NCBI GenBank assembly: GCA_036023115.1
Contig: JAYKKT010000086.1
Span: 9,439,501 to 9,503,500, forward strand
Direction of reading: 5' to 3'
Source of the DNA: Brasenia schreberi
Taxonomy: Eukaryota > Streptophyta > Magnoliopsida > Nymphaeales > Cabombaceae
Length of the DNA: 64,000 nucleotides
Shown here: positions 33,314-44,207 of the stretch, in pieces
Layout: each line of letters starts with the position of its first letter
Position numbering within the stretch: position 1 is the stretch's first letter
Notes under the pieces: model-generated
What the model saw: the letters and a program-made list of their open reading frames with translations, nothing else
The model's database searches: none
What the model was told of the DNA's origin: nothing
Translations under genes and position numbers: made by a program

Positions 33314-33321
33314 TATTTATA
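33314..33321 (-). promoter_or_regulatory. TATA box, LARD1 5' LTR (active-position promoter)
   Basis: TATAAATA on the minus strand. In this LTR it would drive the full-length LARD1 RNA and the 468-codon gene. Confidence 0.65.
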
Positions 33322-33974
33322 GACATTTGAGGTGGGTCTTGGATTTGGGTTTGGGTTTGGATCCATACCCAAATCCAAACACTATTTGGATCTGGATATT
33401 GGATCTCGGATATTTTGAGATCCGTATCCGATCCAAACCCAACATTTTTATGGATATGGATCTGGATATTTTGATCCAGATCCAATCCAATCCAAATACT
33501 ATTTGGATCCAATCCAAATCCAAACACTATTTGGATCGACCCAAGCACTATTTGGATTGGCCCAAATCCAAACACTATTCATTACATGGATTTGGATCTG
33601 GATATATATGGTCCAGATCCAAATCAAAATTTCTTCGGACAGTCCTTCTTGGCTTCTCGAGGCGAACGATCTGTGCGGGCACTGGCTTCATCAGCGCTCC
33701 GTCTGGTGCTGGGTTTTCCCCAACTTTGTCGTTCGGACTCCGTCTCGCCGTTCTGGACTCCGTTGAGCTTTTCATCAAACGGGCTCAGCTTTCTTTTGTT
33801 TTTTTATCAGGGAGTGGCTTCTGAAGCTCTAGGCTTGAATCCTCTTCGGGCCTAGGGTCTTCTTTTGCCTTCTGTACCAGTTTTCACATTTCAAAACAGG
33901 TCGTCGTTTTGGCTCAAACGAGCTTTTTGGTGTTTTGAGAGTTTTTGAAAAATAGAAGATTTGGGGTGTTTACA

Positions 33975-33979
33975 GGCAC
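33975..33979. repeat. target-site duplication GGCAC (right), LARD1
   Basis: Matches 24039-24043; the family A LTR resumes here. Confidence 0.95.
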
Positions 33980-34109
33980 ACCCACACACGTGCACTCTCT
34001 TAGTCGTGCACGATTTTAAACACACACGGGCCTAATCAACCCCTAATACATAGTTATATATATATATTTTAACTTACGTAGGGTTTTGCTTAAGTTGGGT
34101 GTGTTGTCT

Positions 34110-34605
34110 TTCAATTCAAGCACTCACACACATTGAGCCTTCGCTCTTATTTGAAAGACCCAAGTAAGGGCCGTGCCATTTATATTTGGGTTTTCATTTC
34201 ATGTCGTGTGTGTAAGTCTTTCAATTCAAGCACTCACACACATTGAGCCTTCGCTCTTATTTGAAAGACCCAAGTAAGGGCCGTCCTATACTATTTGGGT
34301 TTTCATTTCATGTCGTGTGTGTAAGTCTTTCAATTCAAGCACTCACACACATTGAGCCTTCGCTCTTATTTGAAAGACCCAAGTAAGGGCTGTGTTATAC
34401 TATTTGGGTTTAATTTCATGTTGTGTGCGTAGTACTTCAATTCAAGCACTCACACACATTGAGCTTTCGCTCTTATTCCCAAGACCTTAATCAAGGCCAT
34501 ACTACAAGTTATATTTGGGTTTTATTTCATGTCGTGTGTGTAAGTCTTTCAATTCAAGCACGCACCCACATTGAGCCTTCGCTCTTATTTTCAAGACCCA
34601 AGTAA
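34110..34605 (+). repeat. five-unit hairpin array, LTR A3
   Basis: Units start near 34110, 34218, 34325, 34433 and 34545, with GAGC/GCTC stems and CTTC or TTTC loops. One unit fewer than A1 and A2. Confidence 0.8.
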
Positions 34606-34983
34606 GGGCACGTATATACCCTATATACATATCTCCCTTCGGCATTTACATTACAAGTCATTTCCCTTCGGCATTGTCTTTACATTCGGGTTTTCCCTTT
34701 GGAGTAGCGTGAGTTTGCATTGCATCTACGCCATACCACGAGGTAGGATGCATATTGCATCGAAGCAAGCCCCGTACTCCCGCTCAAATTCGCCCCATGT
34801 AGTGGAGTGTTCATAACACACAAACTACGTGGCCCATCAAGGGATAAAAAGAAAGACTTAGGCACGTGCAAATCCATGTGATCTAAAAACTTCAATCGTA
34901 TCTTAAAGACCCGAATTAAACACCTTGAACCGCTTCGTAGGCTTTTCATACCCTAAAACTCGATTTTTCAAAGCGTACAAATT

Positions 34984-35096
34984 GACCCTTGCGCATCGGT
35001 GCAAGAAGGTCTACGACGACAAGAGCTCACTTGCTCACAGTCGCCACGATTAGAAGTCAGCTTAAAATATATCTTCGCTAGCTTAGGTAAGCTAGC
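34984..35096 (+). other. U5 three-stem module, LTR A3
   Basis: Hairpin 1 34984-35011 (consensus). Stem 3 is ACGAC with GTCGC, losing its first pair. Hairpin 2 35077-35096 is perfect. TGGCACGCCC follows. Confidence 0.78.
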
Positions 35097-35193
35097 TGGC
35101 ACGCCCTGTTTATATAAATAGGCCTTAGACACACGACAGGATCCGCTCCAGGCCCTGAGAAGCCAGACGAGCGGGGATTTTTCTGCGTCTACA

Positions 35194-35198
35194 AAGAC
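35194..35198. repeat. target-site duplication AAGAC (right), LTR A3
   Basis: Matches 21788-21792. Confidence 0.92.
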
Positions 35199-35625
35199 TC
35201 AATATAGAGAGTTAAGCTATATCTTGTTTGATGGTCAATTGTATAAACGAAGCCATTGGGTTCTCTTTTGAGATATCTGATTAGGGTTGAAGCTCATACA
35301 TTAATAGCCAAGGTTTATGAAGGAATTTGTATGGCTCATTAGTTAGGACCTAAAATGGAGTGGCTAATATATCATCATAGGTATGATTGGCGAACTATGC
35401 ATCAAGATTGCATTAATTTTGCACAAGGATGTCAATAGTGCCAACGTTTTGGCCCTTTACAAAAAAGATTTATGGTAGGATTACATTTGATCATCAAACC
35501 ATGGTCATTTTGTAGTTCGGCCATGGACTTAATTGGAAAAATATATTTGAAGTCATTGAAAGGAAATACTTTCATTATAGTGGCGACAAATTACTTCACT
35601 AAATTGGAAAATAGTCAAATGATTT
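35199..35625 (+). pseudogene. Ty3/gypsy integrase relic (zinc-binding and start of core)
   Basis: Plus-strand translation with stops and shifts follows gypsy integrase: YILFDGQLYKRSH, LIRVEAHTLIAKVYEGICMAH (the H..H part of the HHCC zinc finger), HHRYDWRTMHQDCINFAQGC..C (the CC part), then PWSFCSSAMDLIGKIYLKS and GNTFIIVATNYFTKLE, the start of the catalytic core with its first Asp. Later catalytic Asp and Glu are not recognisable. It is the old target into which LTR A3 inserted. Confidence 0.75.
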
Positions 35626-36851
35626 ATGGTTCCTGACCAGCTAGTTCGCCTTGTACTATAGCCAAATGATCATTGAGAGAGGTTAATTGTGAAGTAAGAG
35701 AAGCAACTTCTTGATATGCTCAAGAACTTCTTGATATCAGTCCATGCTATCTCACAAATTGGAAATGGATGCTACCCAAGATGCTTCTTTTAGAGTCACC
35801 TCATTTACAACCAAAATTAGGGTTCTAGCAAATTCAACTTGAGTTTCCTTTTCAAGAGTTGACTTGGTTACTAGAGATAGAGTAGAAACTCAGGTATATC
35901 CCTAGTGGGGTATGCTAATGGATAAGGCCTTACCATTGAAAGTGATGACCCAAGCTGATGTGATAAAGAAGTTTCTCAAGAACACTATGAAGAAATGGCA
36001 TGAGGTTTTACCTACAACGATTGTTTAACTTGATATTGCTACATCACCTACAAATAACTTAGATGGATAAATGGGGTCGAAAATTCAGTGGACAAGCCTA
36101 AATTGATGGCTAAACATTGAGACAAATATCTCTCTATTGTGTTGATTGGTAGAAGAGGATGATGCACCAAGTTTGTTCAGCAAATCCTTAGAGCAAAGGA
36201 ATCACTAACACTCTACTAAAGAGATCTAAGCAGGACTATTAACATCTGTTGGGTTACGTATTTCTCATGACTCAATGGATGAAAGTCGAAATTATTATCA
36301 AACTTAAGGTCAAGTAGTTTATTAAAGTAGATCAATAGTGCCCCAATTTAAGATCAAAGTTTCAATAAAATTCTGCTTAAATAGAATTCTTCCCGTTAAA
36401 GATCAACAACTCAGTGACCTAGGAGAGAAAGAGGGTGCAGTTGGAGAAAGTAGTGGTATATCTAATATTGGAGAAACCACCAAGCATCAGAACTAGTGTT
36501 GGATGTTTTTCCATTGGGAAGTTGGTAAAGGAAAGTACGTATACTCCAAAAAAAGGAAGAAAAATTGAAAGGATGATCATAGAGTGTAGCCTTAGCATGG
36601 ACATGATATTCTTTGATCAGTGGTAGACAATTGGTATAGACGATGAACTTACATTGCCAGAATAAGAGAAAACTAGCATGTTTGTCCTGAGTTACCAATC
36701 CTGTATGCACATGTTGTCCTCCAAAAATCCTTTATATGAAAGATTTTTGGAAGCAAAGGAGAAGGAGAAAGAAGAACCTAAAGAATGAAGTTTAGGACCA
36801 TCAGAAGGGAGTCATGTGATGGCATAAACATCTAAAAGAGTGAGACCTATT
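35626..36851 (+). other. decayed sequence, probably further gypsy remains
   Basis: No convincing domain. Short coding-like phrases (MTQADVIKKFLKNTMKKWHE near 35950-36005; IERMIIECSLSMDMIFFDQW near 36565-36625) suggest more element-derived coding sequence, but I cannot place them. The order after the integrase core is not that of a normal pol, so rearrangement is likely. Confidence 0.35.
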
Positions 36852-37421
36852 TGTAAACACCCCAAAATTGGATTATTTTCAAACAAACACCTGATTTTCG
36901 AAAACCATTTCACAGCCCTATTTTGAACTTTTTAAAACCCCAGAGTTGCGAAGTTTTAACTTCTTTCTAAAAATCCTTCAAAATAAAGGTTTTGAACCCG
37001 GGCCAAAAACCCAAATTTTGTAAAGCAGCTGAAACAAGCATGTGAAACTTGATCATAAACAACTCAAGAACGGGTCAAAATGCAAAGGTTCAACCCTTCC
37101 GGTTGAAAATAAGGCCAAAAAGCAAAATGAGCATCTAGGCCATGAGTAGACTTCAGCCCCAAAACATGAAAGACGAAGCCAAAGCCCCGATGAAGCCGTC
37201 AGAAATCAAACCCCAAGCTGATGGAAACAAAAATCAGACAAAACAGAGTCTGGAAAGTGAGAAGTAGGTCGGCCAAGAATACTGGAAAAAACCCAGCCAA
37301 AATGAGTCACTAGAGGAACCAGGGCCCGTTCAAAACCGCCCGTTTCAAAACACCAAGAAGGACTGAAGAAAGAAGATTTTGGATTGGATCTGGACAAAAA
37401 TATCCAGATCCAGATCCAAAC
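36852..37421 (+). mobile_element. 5' part of LTR C, interrupted
   Basis: Begins TGTAAACACCCCAAAATTGG after CTATT and ends in an ATCCAGATCC array at 37421, where LTR B2 begins. Its sequence beyond the terminus differs from families A, B and LARD2, so I treat it as a separate family. The remainder must lie beyond the nested insertions, outside the window. Confidence 0.6.
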
Positions 37422-38309
37422 TGTCAACACCCCAAGATTCCACGATTTTATAAAACATTCCTGGTTTACAAAATCAAATCCAAAAAGGCACTTCGAGTTC
37501 TAAAAACCCAAGAGCCTTCCCAAAACCCTGTAAATAGTGTTTTGAAACTTGTAAATAGCATTTTGAAACCCTAGGTCCCGATAGAAGCTTTTAAACCCGG
37601 GCTAAGCCCTATTTTCCCAAGAAGCCAAGGACGAACAAGTGAAGTATGCAAAGACGACACCTGATCGAGAAGCAGCCTGACAAGTGGCTCACAAAGGCCA
37701 ATTCTAAAAGCAGGCTCAGAAACAGTTTCCAGAGCCTAGAAGAGCATCCTGGCCTGATAAAAGCCAGGTTCAAAATGTGAAAGGAAGGCCCAGGCTCAAT
37801 GCAGAATGCAAGTACGGCACACCCAGAAGCCAATTCAAATACATTCTCTCAAGCATCAAGAATCTAAACCGGAAAAGTCAGAAATGAGCAGAAATAGAGT
37901 CTGAAAAGGCGAAAAGGAGTCTGGACGACAAGGATTGGGGAAACCCAACACCAGACGGAGCGTTGATGAAGCTAGGGCCTGCACAGATCCTCCACCTCGA
38001 GAAACCAAGAAGGACCATCCAGAGAAAATTTGGATTGGATTTAGACCATAAATATCCATATCCAAATAGTGTTTGGATTTGGGTCGATCCAAATAGTGTT
38101 TGGATTTGGATTGGATCCAAATAGTGTTTGGATTGGATCAGATCTAGACCAAAATATCCAGATCCATATCCATAAAAATATTGGATTTGGATCGGATATG
38201 GATCTCAAAATATCCAAGATCCAAGATCCAGATCCAAATAGTGTTTGGATCGGACATGGATTCCACGATCCAAACCCAAGACCCATATCCAAGACCCACT
38301 TCACTTGCC

Positions 38310-38317
38310 TATAAATA
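38310..38317 (+). promoter_or_regulatory. TATA box, LTR B2
   Basis: TATAAATA, in the same context as the LARD1 LTRs. Confidence 0.6.
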
Positions 38318-38376
38318 GGAGTGAGGGGGTCTCCATAAGTTCACGTGAAATCCAACTTGGGAGGAGAGAGAGTGAG

Positions 38377-38381
38377 AGAGG
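38377..38381. repeat. target-site duplication AGAGG (left), LARD2
   Basis: AGAGG here and at 49892-49896. Confidence 0.93.
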
Positions 38382-38467
38382 TGTAGACACGAAAAATCCT
38401 CGACTCCGGGTTTCTTAGGCCTGGAGCGAATCTTTTCGCAATCTACGTTCGCTTTTAGGGCGTGCCA

Positions 38468-38581
38468 GCTAGCTTACTCAAACTAGCGAAGTAGTTTTTG
38501 AAATATCTGACTTTTGAAAGGCGATTGTAGGCAAGCGGGATCTTTTCGTCGCAGACCTTCTTGCACCGACGCGCAAGGGTC
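38468..38581 (-). other. U5 three-stem module, LARD2 3' LTR
   Basis: Hairpin 1 loop is GTCG instead of ATCG, stems unchanged. Hairpin 2 arms GCTAGTTTG/TAAGCTAGC contain a T-G wobble at the sixth pair, intermediate between family A (C-G) and LARD1 (T-A). TGGCACGCCC follows in sense. Confidence 0.75.
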
Positions 38582-38930
38582 AGTCTGTACGCTTAGAGAC
38601 TTCGTTTAAAACAAGTTTAAACTCAAAATCGATTTTTGAATGAACAGGTGTTTGAAAATCCTTTTGAAATCATGCACTTGGCGAGTTTTTGATTTGGGCG
38701 ACCCTAAGTCTCTCAATTTTATCCATTTAGGCGTGTTTGCACGTTTTGTTCGGGTTTGTTCGATGCAGGTATGCAACCTAGCTCGAGTATGGCGAGTATG
38801 CGATGCAACTCGCACAACTTGAATGTAAAACCCGAAATTTAAAGACTTAGCAGAAGGGAAAACCCAAATTGAATGCAACTCACACGACTTGAATGTAAAT
38901 TGCAGAAATTTAAATATATCTATATCTTAA

Positions 38931-39313
38931 GAGCGAAAAGGCTCAATGTGTGCGTGGGTGTTGTGTATAAATTGAAATGCAACACACGCAACTGAACCGT
39001 AAAACGCAGCAGAAGGGAGATATAGATATATATAAGAGCGAGAAGGCTCAATGTGAGTGAGTGCTTTGAGTGTATAAATTGAAAGGCAACTCACGCAACT
39101 TAAATTTAAAACCCAACTGAAAGGGAAATACGTATATATACATAAGAGCGGAAAGGCTCAATGTGAGTGAGTGCTTTGAGTGTATAAAATGAAAAACAAC
39201 TCACACGACTTGAACCTTAAAACCCAGCTGAATGTATATAAATAGGGCTATATCCTATGGGCTGTTGAGGCCCGTTTGTGTGCAAAAGTGTGCAGATAAG
39301 AGCGGAAAGGCTC
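38931..39313 (-). repeat. four-unit hairpin array, LARD2 3' LTR
   Basis: GAGC/GCTC stems with plus-strand loops GAAAAG, GAGAAG, GGAAAG and GGAAAG at about 38931, 39048, 39148 and 39300. Stems constant, loops variable. Confidence 0.78.
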
Positions 39314-39814
39314 GAGTGTATGTGTGTGTGTTTTGCACATATATTACATCCGGGGGGAGACGATGCTCCGTTATTACAACCCCATATGACGAATTAAATT
39401 GAATAGAAAGGGATTTGATATATATCGAAATCAACTTACACTTTCCAGCCTTTTGAGTTAGGATCGTACAAGGGGCGAATCCGCCTTCTTCTTATGGAGT
39501 CCGGGGCATGTGGGAGCGAAGCCGGAGAGCTTGAGAGCTTGGAGAGACTTGGAGTTCCGGGAGCTGCAAGCTACAATGGGTTTGGGGCTAGTTGGGGCTG
39601 GTTTGGGCAAGGTAAGACTCGAGTCACCTTGGCTCGAGTGATTGGGTTTTTGTATGGGATTTGGCCAACGCTTGGTCTTGGTTTAGGTATAGTTTAGGCT
39701 TGGTATTAGGCCAGTATTTGGCCTTGGTTTAGGTATAGGATAGAGTTGGCTGGTCCTAGGTCAGGTGTTGGCTAAAGTTTTGAGATTTCGGCCAAGGTTC
39801 ATGACCTTTGTTTG

Positions 39815-40110
39815 GTCTTGTGAGACTCGAGCCAAGGTGGCTCGAGTGGCATGGTTTTAGTATGGAATACGGCCAGCACTTGGCCGTTTTGGGTCTTGTG
39901 AAACTCGAGCCAAGGTGGCTCGAGTAGGAGTGACTTGCTCTAAGGTTCGGCCAAGGTTGTTGTGGGGTTGTCTTGGGTCGACTTGGGTAAGTATGGGGGA
40001 GGAAAAAGGCTCGAGCCAAGGTGGCTCGAGCTAGGTAGTTTCAAAGGGAAGTTCGGCCAGCACTTGGCCGAACTTTAGGTGGTTTAGGGAGGTTGTTTAG
40101 GGTGGTGTTT
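39815..40110. repeat. dispersed palindromic motifs in LARD2 U3/leader
   Basis: ACTCGAGCCAAGGTGGCTCGAGT-type palindromes occur at about 39828, 39902 and 40009, with GGCCAGCACTTGGCCG-type palindromes between them (39870, 40057, 40147). All recur at +8544 in the other LTR. Confidence 0.75.
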
Positions 40111-40536
40111 AGGTGGTGGTCTTAGGTAGGAGACTTGGTGAAAAACGGCCAGCACTTGGCTGGTTTGGTGGTGGTTTTAGGGGCAAGTTTGGCTAGGATG
40201 GGTGGTCTAGAGAGGTTAGGGAAGATGGGTTAGGTTAGGGCTTAGGGGACCTACCTTGGTTGCAACACCGCTCCAAGCCGCCGCTCAAGCCGCCAAGCTC
40301 CACCACGCCATGCTCCCAGCCAAGGTAGGGGACGTTCTTTGGTTGGTGCAGCTTCCTCAAGTCCCTTGGCCAACAAGGTTTCACGTAAAAAAAAACTTGA
40401 AAAGGGGAAAGTCAAGCCACTATTCTTGACTTGCTTCCCTCTCTCTCTCTTTCTCTCTCCACCCACCAAGCTTTCACGTGAAAGCCTCTCCCCTTTGAGC
40501 CTCACGTCCCCCTTTTTTTTTCAAGCCCAGCACCTC

Positions 40537-40544
40537 TATTTATA
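40537..40544 (-). promoter_or_regulatory. TATA box, LARD2 3' LTR
   Basis: TATAAATA on the minus strand, flanked by CCTCTA/TAGAGG so that the box sits in a near-palindrome. Confidence 0.65.
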
Positions 40545-41346
40545 GAGGTTTTAAGTGGGTCTTGGATATTGGGTCTTGGATTTGGGTCTGGCTATCCGGA
40601 TCCAATCCAAACTCAATGTGGATCTGGATCGCGGATCTCGGATATTTTGAGATCCAGATCCAGTCTAAATATTTATTTGGGTTTGGATCTCGGATCTCGG
40701 ATCTTGGATTTTTGAGATCCATATCCAATCCAAACACAATTTGGATATGGATCTGGATATTTTTGGGTCCAGACCCAATCCAGATTTTTCTTCTGCTCCT
40801 TGGTTTTCTGGTCCTTTCTGGTGCTTTTCACCGTCGGTTTCGAGCGGGCTTCGATTCATCGGATGCCCAACTCTGGCCTGGGTCTTCCCCAAGTCTTTGT
40901 TCCAACCGGTGTTCTGCTTTTTAGGACTTTTTCGGCGTTTGTTCGGTCCGCCGTTTTGGTTTTTGGCCGGTTCCTATTGATATCGAACTCAGATTGCCGC
41001 ACGGATTCCGTTCTTCATTCCGACGGGACGTGTCTCGGACTTCTGTCGACTTCCTCAGGTACTGGGCTTCTTTCTGCATTTTGGAGCTGCTTTGTGCTTT
41101 TTCTTTGACCCAAATTACATTTTTACCCTTCTGTCGGGCTTTTCTCCAAACGGGCTCTTTTTTCTTTCGTTTTTGAACAAGGGGTGGCTTCTGAAATTCT
41201 GAGCTCGAATCCTCTTCTTGCCTGGGCTTTTCTTTTGCCTTTTGTACCTATTTTCACATTTTAAAACAGGTTGTCGTTTTGGCTCAAACGAGCTTTTTTT
41301 GTATTTTTAAGAGTTTTTGATTTTTGGAAAATTCGGGGTGTTTACA

Positions 41347-41362
41347 GATGCCCCTCTTCGGC
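41347..41362 (-). promoter_or_regulatory. polypurine tract of LARD2
   Basis: The minus strand reads GCCGAAGAGGGGCATC directly before the LTR terminus. Confidence 0.75.
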
Positions 41363-44207
41363 ATTATCCAAATTGATTTGGATAATGGCAAAGAAGATAA
41401 CACCCCATTTTGGTTTTTCTCTCAAATTTTCTCGAGAATACACCATTTTTATTTCGCAAAACCCTGTTTTCTTTTACCACAGGTGGGGATTTTTAACAAA
41501 AAGGGGACTTTTCCGAAGTTTTCCCTATGTATGATCATGCATGGACGATTTTTGGATGCATGCATGAGAAAAACATTTTTGTTTTTGGGGTTTTGAGCCC
41601 GAAGAGTGCCTTTTGAGGCAGGCCGCTTCGAGCAAGTTTTACCCATGTCTTCTAGACGTTTTCGGGTTTTCGAGCTTTGGAGAGAGCCTTTTGAGGCTGT
41701 CTGCTCTAAGCAGGTTCTACCCTAGTCTTTTTGATATTCGTGGGTTTTTCTTGAAAAATTTTCTTTTTGAAAGCGAACTCCTTTTAGCTTGTATCGAAAA
41801 GGACTTCCGTTTTTCATACTTCCCTTTATTCGGGTTTCAATACCTGCTACTCAGTAGAGGTTTTTTGGGTAGGAAAATTTGGAAAACATTTCAAAGTTCC
41901 ATTTCCTACAAAACAAAGTCGAGTTCTCAAACAAAATGAAATCCAAATAAGCCGATTTTATTCGTACTTTAGGATTTTCCAAATTTGAACCTTTTTCCTT
42001 GGGGATAAGCCGTAGGGATACGGGAAAGAGATACCACGGTCCCTTCTGAAGCGTCCCGTGGTTTTAGGCAAAGAGTCGGAAAATCGCTCTTTGAGCTTTG
42101 GCTTTTTATTTCTTTTTTTCGTAGAGGGTCTCCCTTTGGGAGTATTTTTTCATTAATCCCTCTTTTCTTTAAAGGAGAGCAGCTCTTTTGGAGGAGTTTT
42201 TGTATTCCCTGTTTATGAAGGGAAGACCTCTTTGAGAGGAGTGTTTTTATATCTCATTTTTCTTTTGAAAATGAGAAAACCTCTTTCGGAGGAGTTTTTG
42301 TATTCTCGATTTTTTTTTTTTCTTTCTTTTGAACACAGCCAATTTTCCTTTTTGGAGAGAAAGTAGAATGGGGGAAGGCTTATCCCTTTGGTTACTCGAT
42401 TCAAACGAGATTGTCCTATTTCTTAATAGCATCTGCTATTCGAAAATATTTTGATATTTTGAACAAGGCTTAATCTTGTAAGCCAGGGTTCTTTGAAATA
42501 TCGCCAATTTGTTTTTTGGAAGACTCTACCTTTCGAAAAGTATAAATTCCTCCATTCAGGGATACAATCAACTTCGATCCTTCTTTCAAGAAGTTTCAAA
42601 GGAGTTCGATTTTTCAAAAATCCTTTCGAAAAAGGAATTTAACATAAACCCTTTTGAATATTCGGGCATTTTCGGGGTTTTGCTAATTTCTACCCACAAC
42701 ATCAACAGATTTTTCGAATTTTTCTTGCCCTTTTTGAAGACGTGGGGACATTCCTACTCAGGTTTGCCCACCTCTTGGGCTTTCTTTGGGGTAATATGAT
42801 ATGAATATGATACATGCTATGCACTCCGTGTGATTCAAAATGGAAATACACGATTTTATGCAAGAGTGAACATATGAAATGTATCTCACAAGTCACGAAG
42901 GAGATGCATTCTATGAAATTCGTTTCTTCATGGAAGGTGTCTAGGGGCTATATTTAAAAATGCCCCTAGCTTGAGGGAAATTTTGCATGGCCACATGGTG
43001 AAGGGCCATGGCTTTTCAAAAGGATTATGGATGGACAATGGTGTGTTCATGTCCATGCACTTCCATGATTTTTCTAACATGATCATGCTACTTTTTGCTC
43101 AAGGATGGAAAACACAATCAACCCTAAGTGATCATCATGGCCATCGGGCTTTTATTTTGACATGGTCTCCATATTTCATCGTGAGATTCATGTTGTTATC
43201 CTAACACAATCAAGGTTTTCACATAAAGTTGAAAATCTTTCTTTTCAAAGTCATATGTAGGGTTAAATTTTCGAAATCTTGATCCTTTTTGAGAAAGCAG
43301 TTTTGGGAAATCCTCCCTTTTATATGGAGATGGTTCCATACTAGCCCTTTTGATCGAAATATGTTTCCTATACTTGATTTTGGTCAAGCAGGGTTTTTGG
43401 AATTCATTTTGAAAATTCGTGCCTTCATGGGGCATTTAATCAAGTAAAGCAGACAATGCATGACTTGAAATGTATGGAAGGTTTTTTATCAAAAGAATTT
43501 TGAAAAGGCTTTTGTGAAATGCTAACCCTTTTTCGAGTTTCTCATTTCTTTTTGAAATTTGCCTTGAAGGTGTTGGATTTGATTCGTATGGAGACCTGCT
43601 TGTGAAGGCTCGATACTTAGGGGGTCGACTTTCATTGCCCCTTTTGGTTTTACAAAACCCAGAATTCGAGTTCTAAGATGATGTCTAGACTCGATGCACA
43701 TGAATGATTTCAGAGTGTGATGCATGATGCTTATGCATACACTATGGGTCAGGCTTATCTCTAAAAATCCCCAATCTTTGCATAAGTCAAGGATCTTGCG
43801 AATTTCAGGAAGTTCGGAGGTTTTTATTCCTCCTGGCATTGGTGATTCTCGAGCTTTTCATTTTGAAAAACCTCTAGACAAAAGGGTGTTCAAGATCAGC
43901 TTTTTGGATTTTTTTGGTTTTTGGGAGTTATATACAATTTTCGAAAAGCAATTTTACAATTTTTGAAAATGGACTTTGTACATGGCCGAAGGCTTTAAAA
44001 CAAATTTCTTTTTTTGGAATTTTCATTTTTCCAAATGTTTTTGAGATTTTGTTTTGGGTTTTCAATTTTTTTGGTTTTTTTTGGCAAATATCTGATTTTT
44101 TTGGCTTTTTCAAAAGGAGGGATCTTCCCATGAACCTACAAAGAAAACATTCATGAATCAGACTCTAATCAATAGGTCTAAGACATGGGTTTTGGGTTTT
44201 AGAGGTT
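41363..44207 (-). other. LARD2 non-coding 3' interior
   Basis: Homologous to LARD1 26991-29485 through most of its length. It includes a duplicated block GAGAGCCTTTTGAGGC / GAAGAGTGCCTTTTGAGGC (41600 and 41683) that LARD1 has once, and the tandem GGAGGAGTTTTTGTATTC units at 42178-42310. No gene seen. Confidence 0.65.
42178..42310. repeat. ~60-bp tandem repeats in LARD2 interior
   Basis: Three imperfect units matching those at 27711-27900. Confidence 0.7.

Larger units (their letters stand above)
24044..33974 (-). mobile_element. LARD1: complete non-autonomous LTR retrotransposon (9.9 kb)
   Basis: A 9,931-bp element in minus orientation with a perfect 5-bp duplication, two LTRs (24044-26974 and 31011-33974), a primer-binding site (30990-31007) next to the right LTR and a polypurine tract (26975-26990) next to the left LTR. 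The 4,036-bp interior holds one 468-codon gene and no protease, reverse transcriptase, RNase H or integrase. It fits the large retrotransposon derivative (LARD/TR-GAG-like) class, which depends on enzymes from autonomous relatives. It is nested inside LTR A3. Confidence 0.93.
31011..33974 (-). repeat. LARD1 5' LTR (family B, right)
   Basis: 2,964 bp, same organisation as 24044-26974. TATA at 33314-33321, GC minisatellite 32660-32910 (longer than in the other LTR), hairpin array 31772-32307, U5 module 31095-31210. The plus strand ends GGGGTGTTTACA at 33974. Confidence 0.93.
33980..35193 (+). mobile_element. solo LTR A3, right part
   Basis: Continues family A from the cut GGCAC: a five-unit hairpin array (34110-34605), the GAAGGGAAAT-type CCCTTCGG repeats, the U5 module (34984-35096) and the end CTGCGTCTACA, followed by AAGAC. 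Confidence 0.92.
37422..38381 (+). mobile_element. LTR B2, left part (plus orientation)
   Basis: Starts TGTCAACACCCCAAGATTCC after CAAAC. U3 holds an ATCCAAATAGTGTTTGGATT array (38040-38300) very like LARD1's, a TATA box at 38310-38317 and the GGAGAGAGAGTGAGAG leader. Broken at AGAGG by LARD2 and resumed at 49897. Confidence 0.8.
38382..41346 (-). repeat. LARD2 3' LTR (left)
   Basis: 2,965 bp; minus strand TGTAAACACCCCGAATTT...CGTGTCTACA. TATA at 40537-40544, ATCCA/TGGAT arrays 40555-40800, GCTCGAGCCAAGGTGGCTCGAG palindromic motifs (39835, 39908, 40010), GGCCAGCACTTGGCCG motifs, hairpin array 38931-39313 and U5 module 38468-38581. Confidence 0.93.
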
